From Bacteroidota bacterium (GTDB taxonomy: Bacteria > Bacteroidota > Bacteroidia > Chitinophagales > BACL12): a stretch of DNA of 64,000 nucleotides. Shown here piece after piece: positions 61,574 through 64,000 of this stretch. The DNA is taken from NCBI GenBank assembly GCA_029571985.1, contig JAKQVC010000132.1, positions 1-64,000 on the forward strand, read 5' to 3'. Position numbers and translations under genes: made by a program. Position 1 is the stretch's first letter. The number at the start of each line of letters is the position of its first letter. The notes under the pieces are model-generated. The model had not been told where the DNA came from, did not search any database, and saw nothing but the letters and a program-made list of their open reading frames with translations.

Positions 61574-63523
61574 TTAAAATTTCACGAATGATTTACTGGT
61601 TGTTTTACCTCCGGACTGAACTGTAATCATATATCCACCGGGTACCAGTGGTGAAATATCCAGCGAAACACTTCCGCCTGCGGCTATCTCCTGTGCAAGT
61701 CCCAAACCAGTATCATTACCCATCAGGTCGAATATACGGATGCGGGTAAATGTTGCAGAAGACTCGGCTGTTTTCACAGTGAGCAAATCATGTGCAGGAT
61801 TTGGGAAAATATCCACTTTTAATTTACCAGCTCCAAATAATCCGGCAACTCGCATAGGATTGTAGACAGGGAAAGCAATATTTTTTACTGCCAGACCATT
61901 ACCAATCCAACCCATATCCATCGTTGTTCCAGTTGCCAAATCTATTTGATACAATTTATCAAAGGTTGAAGTGCCTGTGTTACCGGTGAAATACGCCCAA
62001 TTGATTACACCATCGTACACAATGTCTATATCTGAAGTTGGATCAGCAGCATTTTGCATCAACATGGTGCTGCCAATAGTGCTGAGCAGTCCATCGTTTG
62101 GTGGCGATTGTAAACCGAGAATATTATACATATTGTCATGCACATACAAGGCTGTTGTTGCTGCGCCAGCATAACTATTGGTATAGGCGACTGCACCCAC
62201 CATTGGGTCCATACCGAAATTGATATCAGCGGCATTATAATTCACGTTTAAATCTGTAAATAAAAGTGAGCCGTCAGTATTCAAACGGTAATTCATGTTG
62301 TTAGCACTCACCACACGAATTTTATCTACTACCGGATTAAAATCCACACCCACCTGAGTTCCACCCAAGCTTAACATGGTAGGTATCATATTGACAACCG
62401 TTGCTACACCCGTAGTTGTATTTAGTGTATACACTTGCGACTCGCCGGTAGCATTATTATATCCTAAGGCATACAATTCGCCGGTGGCAGGACGAAAATC
62501 AAGACCAACAATTGACTGATTTAGGGTAATACCGGTAACCGGAACAGCTTCCCGAATAATTCCCGGATTGCCGGTATCAAATGCTAATAAGAAATTATTT
62601 GTATTTAAAGCGTACCCCAAAGTGCCAATTAATTCCGGATATGTACGATCAATAAAACAAGCGATATCATCTATAAATAAACCATCACCAATCATACCAG
62701 CTATAACTGTACCCATGCCTGTTGTTAAGTCTAAGCTGATGAGTTTATCTGGAACACCATTGGCATTTGCTGCCAGATAAGCTTCATTCATTTGTGTCAT
62801 TGGATTAAAATAAATATCAAGGTCTGCAGGTGATACTGCTTTTAATCCGCCTCCATTTAATGTTCCTATGGTATTTAACGTTCCATTATTCGGTGGATCC
62901 TGCTTAGCTAAAACCTTGAGGGTTGCATCAATATCATATAATGTGGTAGAGGTAGATCCAACATAACTATTTGTATAGGCACCTGTTACAATATTTGGGT
63001 TTGCACCAGTGTATATGTCTGCTGCAGCATATTGCAAAGTCAGATCTGTAAATACCACCGCACCCGTTACCGGATGCAACCTATAATTATAATCACGATT
63101 ACTCATAACACGAATTCGATCGACAGTCGGGTTAAAATCAAATGTAATTTCCAGACGATCAGCGCCCACCGGACCTAGCACTAACGATATAGGTGTAAGA
63201 TTGACAGGCGTTGCTATTGCCGTCATTGGATCCAACACATATAATTGCGCAGTTTGTGTTATCCGATCATAGCCGAATGCATATAGTTGTCCGGTTAATG
63301 GGCGAAAGTCGATACCTTCCACCACTTGACCTGCCGTAATGCCTGTAATTTCGCCAACCCACATGGTGGTGGCAGCATCAGATGCATCGAACTGATATAA
63401 ATTACTTCCACTCAGGGCATAAATAGTTTGAGCCTGAATAGTTTGGATGGAGAACAGGGCGCAAGAAATAGAGAGCGCTGCCGTTACCTTTCGCATGTGT
63501 TTGAATACGTTGAACTGCTTCAT
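61574..63523 (-). CDS. Secreted DUF4394 protein with T9SS sorting domain
   Basis: This 649-residue protein has a signal peptide (VTAALSISCALFSIQTIQAQ; the Met at residue 10 is an alternative start). Two DUF4394 copies follow (about 33-300 and 305-555). Each has a TIYAL/LGYAL opening, a VEGIDFRPLTGQLYAFGYD/VGLDFRPATGELYALGYN segment, an FNPxVDRIRV/KIRV segment, and a NYRL-x-G-x-FTDL motif. A type A sorting domain ends the protein (about 575-649; DIFPNPAHDLLTVKT, SKSFVKF). DUF4394 looks like a propeller fold of unknown function. The gene is monocistronic, with a clear terminator. Confidence 0.92.
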   Translation of the reverse strand: MKQFNVFKHMRKVTAALSISCALFSIQTIQAQTIYALSGSNLYQFDASDAATTMWVGEITGITAGQVVEGIDFRPLTGQLYAFGYDRITQTAQLYVLDPMTAIATPVNLTPISLVLGPVGADRLEITFDFNPTVDRIRVMSNRDYNYRLHPVTGAVVFTDLTLQYAAADIYTGANPNIVTGAYTNSYVGSTSTTLYDIDATLKVLAKQDPPNNGTLNTIGTLNGGGLKAVSPADLDIYFNPMTQMNEAYLAANANGVPDKLISLDLTTGMGTVIAGMIGDGLFIDDIACFIDRTYPELIGTLGYALNTNNFLLAFDTGNPGIIREAVPVTGITLNQSIVGLDFRPATGELYALGYNNATGESQVYTLNTTTGVATVVNMIPTMLSLGGTQVGVDFNPVVDKIRVVSANNMNYRLNTDGSLLFTDLNVNYNAADINFGMDPMVGAVAYTNSYAGAATTALYVHDNMYNILGLQSPPNDGLLSTIGSTMLMQNAADPTSDIDIVYDGVINWAYFTGNTGTSTFDKLYQIDLATGTTMDMGWIGNGLAVKNIAFPVYNPMRVAGLFGAGKLKVDIFPNPAHDLLTVKTAESSATFTRIRIFDLMGNDTGLGLAQEIAAGGSVSLDISPLVPGGYMITVQSGGKTTSKSFVKF

Positions 63524-63724
63524 GTTTCTTTGATTTAGGTGAATGAAAAAATATACCGATACCAGCGAATGCTGCTATGCGGTTGGCCAACCGGCTTTAC
63601 TTACGATAAGATTTGTGTTTCAGTTTTCGACCGGCAACATTTTTTTTGAAGCAGTGAAAACGCCCCACCAGCCTGCGATACAGCCTGATACCGGCATTCA
63701 ATATCCTTTTGGTAATTTTGCAGC

Positions 63725-64000
63725 ATGCCTCGTTTGCCATTTTTGAGCTTTTTGATTTTGCTGTCACTAGCTGGCTCAGCTCAGGTTTCTTTTGACCCTG
63801 AGGTTATTCAGATTGGCAATATAGGCATGTATGTTACAAACGCGGGTACACTTGGCCGGCCGGATGTGCGCAATACCCCAACCGGCGATCCTTCTATGGA
63901 ATACCCGATTAATTCCGGTATTGAACACTTGTTTGAAGGTGGTTTTTGGCTCGGTGCTATTGTGGATGGTCAATATCTTGTTTCTACATCAGCAAAAGAC
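63725..64000 (+). CDS. Secreted protein, 5' part only (cut by window end)
   Basis: An open frame runs from the ATG at 63725 to the last base of the window with no stop, giving 92 residues. It begins with a signal peptide (LPFLSFLILLSLAGSAQ). The mature start has GMYVTNAGTLGRPDVRNTP, SMEYPINSGIEHLFEGGFW and LGAIVDGQYLVST, a pattern I associate with the N-termini of large Bacteroidota secreted proteins with a T9SS C-terminal signal. A TAATTTTG -7-like motif lies just before the start, possibly too close to act. The rest of the protein is outside the window. Confidence 0.8.
   Translation, partial: MPRLPFLSFLILLSLAGSAQVSFDPEVIQIGNIGMYVTNAGTLGRPDVRNTPTGDPSMEYPINSGIEHLFEGGFWLGAIVDGQYLVSTSAKD

Overview
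The window comes from a Bacteroidota genome, probably near the Chitinophagales/Saprospirales. The evidence is porQ of the type IX secretion system (T9SS), many secreted proteins ending in T9SS type A or gliding-type (CHU_C) sorting domains, promoter elements of the Bacteroidota type (TAnnTTTG), and house-keeping genes of that phylum's style. No rRNA, tRNA, CRISPR array or transposase gene was seen.

Region 1 (about 1-27,700) is an AT-rich accessory island. From the left it holds two small lipoproteins, a tyrosine recombinase (1474-2517), and three promoter-less-looking 'orphan' Rhs tips. Each tip is followed by a small exported or membrane protein that looks like its immunity partner (2691-4195 and 4487-5730 on +, 7173-6009 on -). 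A degraded XRE regulator lies between the second and third. Then comes a tight seven-gene operon (7722-27175): a predicted outer-membrane protein, a fibronectin-like exported protein, a lipoprotein, a 2120-residue YD/Rhs-like shell protein, a 237-residue exported protein, a 2392-residue Rhs protein with a variable C-terminal tip, and an exported protein that may be the tip's partner. The operon ends near a perfect 19-bp hairpin and a remnant of an AbiEii-type nucleotidyltransferase.

The main discovery candidate is in this island. All four Rhs tips start at the same 24-bp sequence, identical at synonymous positions. The copy in the full-length gene and the copy in the third orphan form 74-nt inverted repeats (70/74 identical by eye), both in frame. 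Inversion of the 17.9 kb between them would move the whole operon and fuse the shell to the orphan tip, parking the old tip behind the orphan's start codon. Further inversions could bring in the other two orphans. The layout resembles a shufflon, with a tyrosine recombinase nearby, but applied to polymorphic-toxin tips.

Region 2 (27,720-42,460) is mostly core: cmk, a small secreted protein, porQ, lon, a beta-barrel-like protein overlapping an M48 metallopeptidase, another exported protein, a PQQ-type sugar dehydrogenase with T9SS signal, an Omp28-like lipoprotein with a CxxC motif, pdxJ, ahcY and a bacilliredoxin. Intergenic heptad repeats with nested inverted repeats flank pdxJ.

Region 3 (42,500-64,000) is dominated by exported proteins: a CotH protein, a di-heme oxidoreductase/imelysin pair (probable iron uptake), a tocopherol-cyclase-like protein, a gliding-type secreted protein, two tandem Calx-beta paralogues, and a DUF4394 protein. 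Among them are YqgE, the PdeM nuclease with its Lhr-type helicase (ligase-associated DNA damage response), and a GH57/DUF3536 protein. A secreted protein gene is cut by the right edge.
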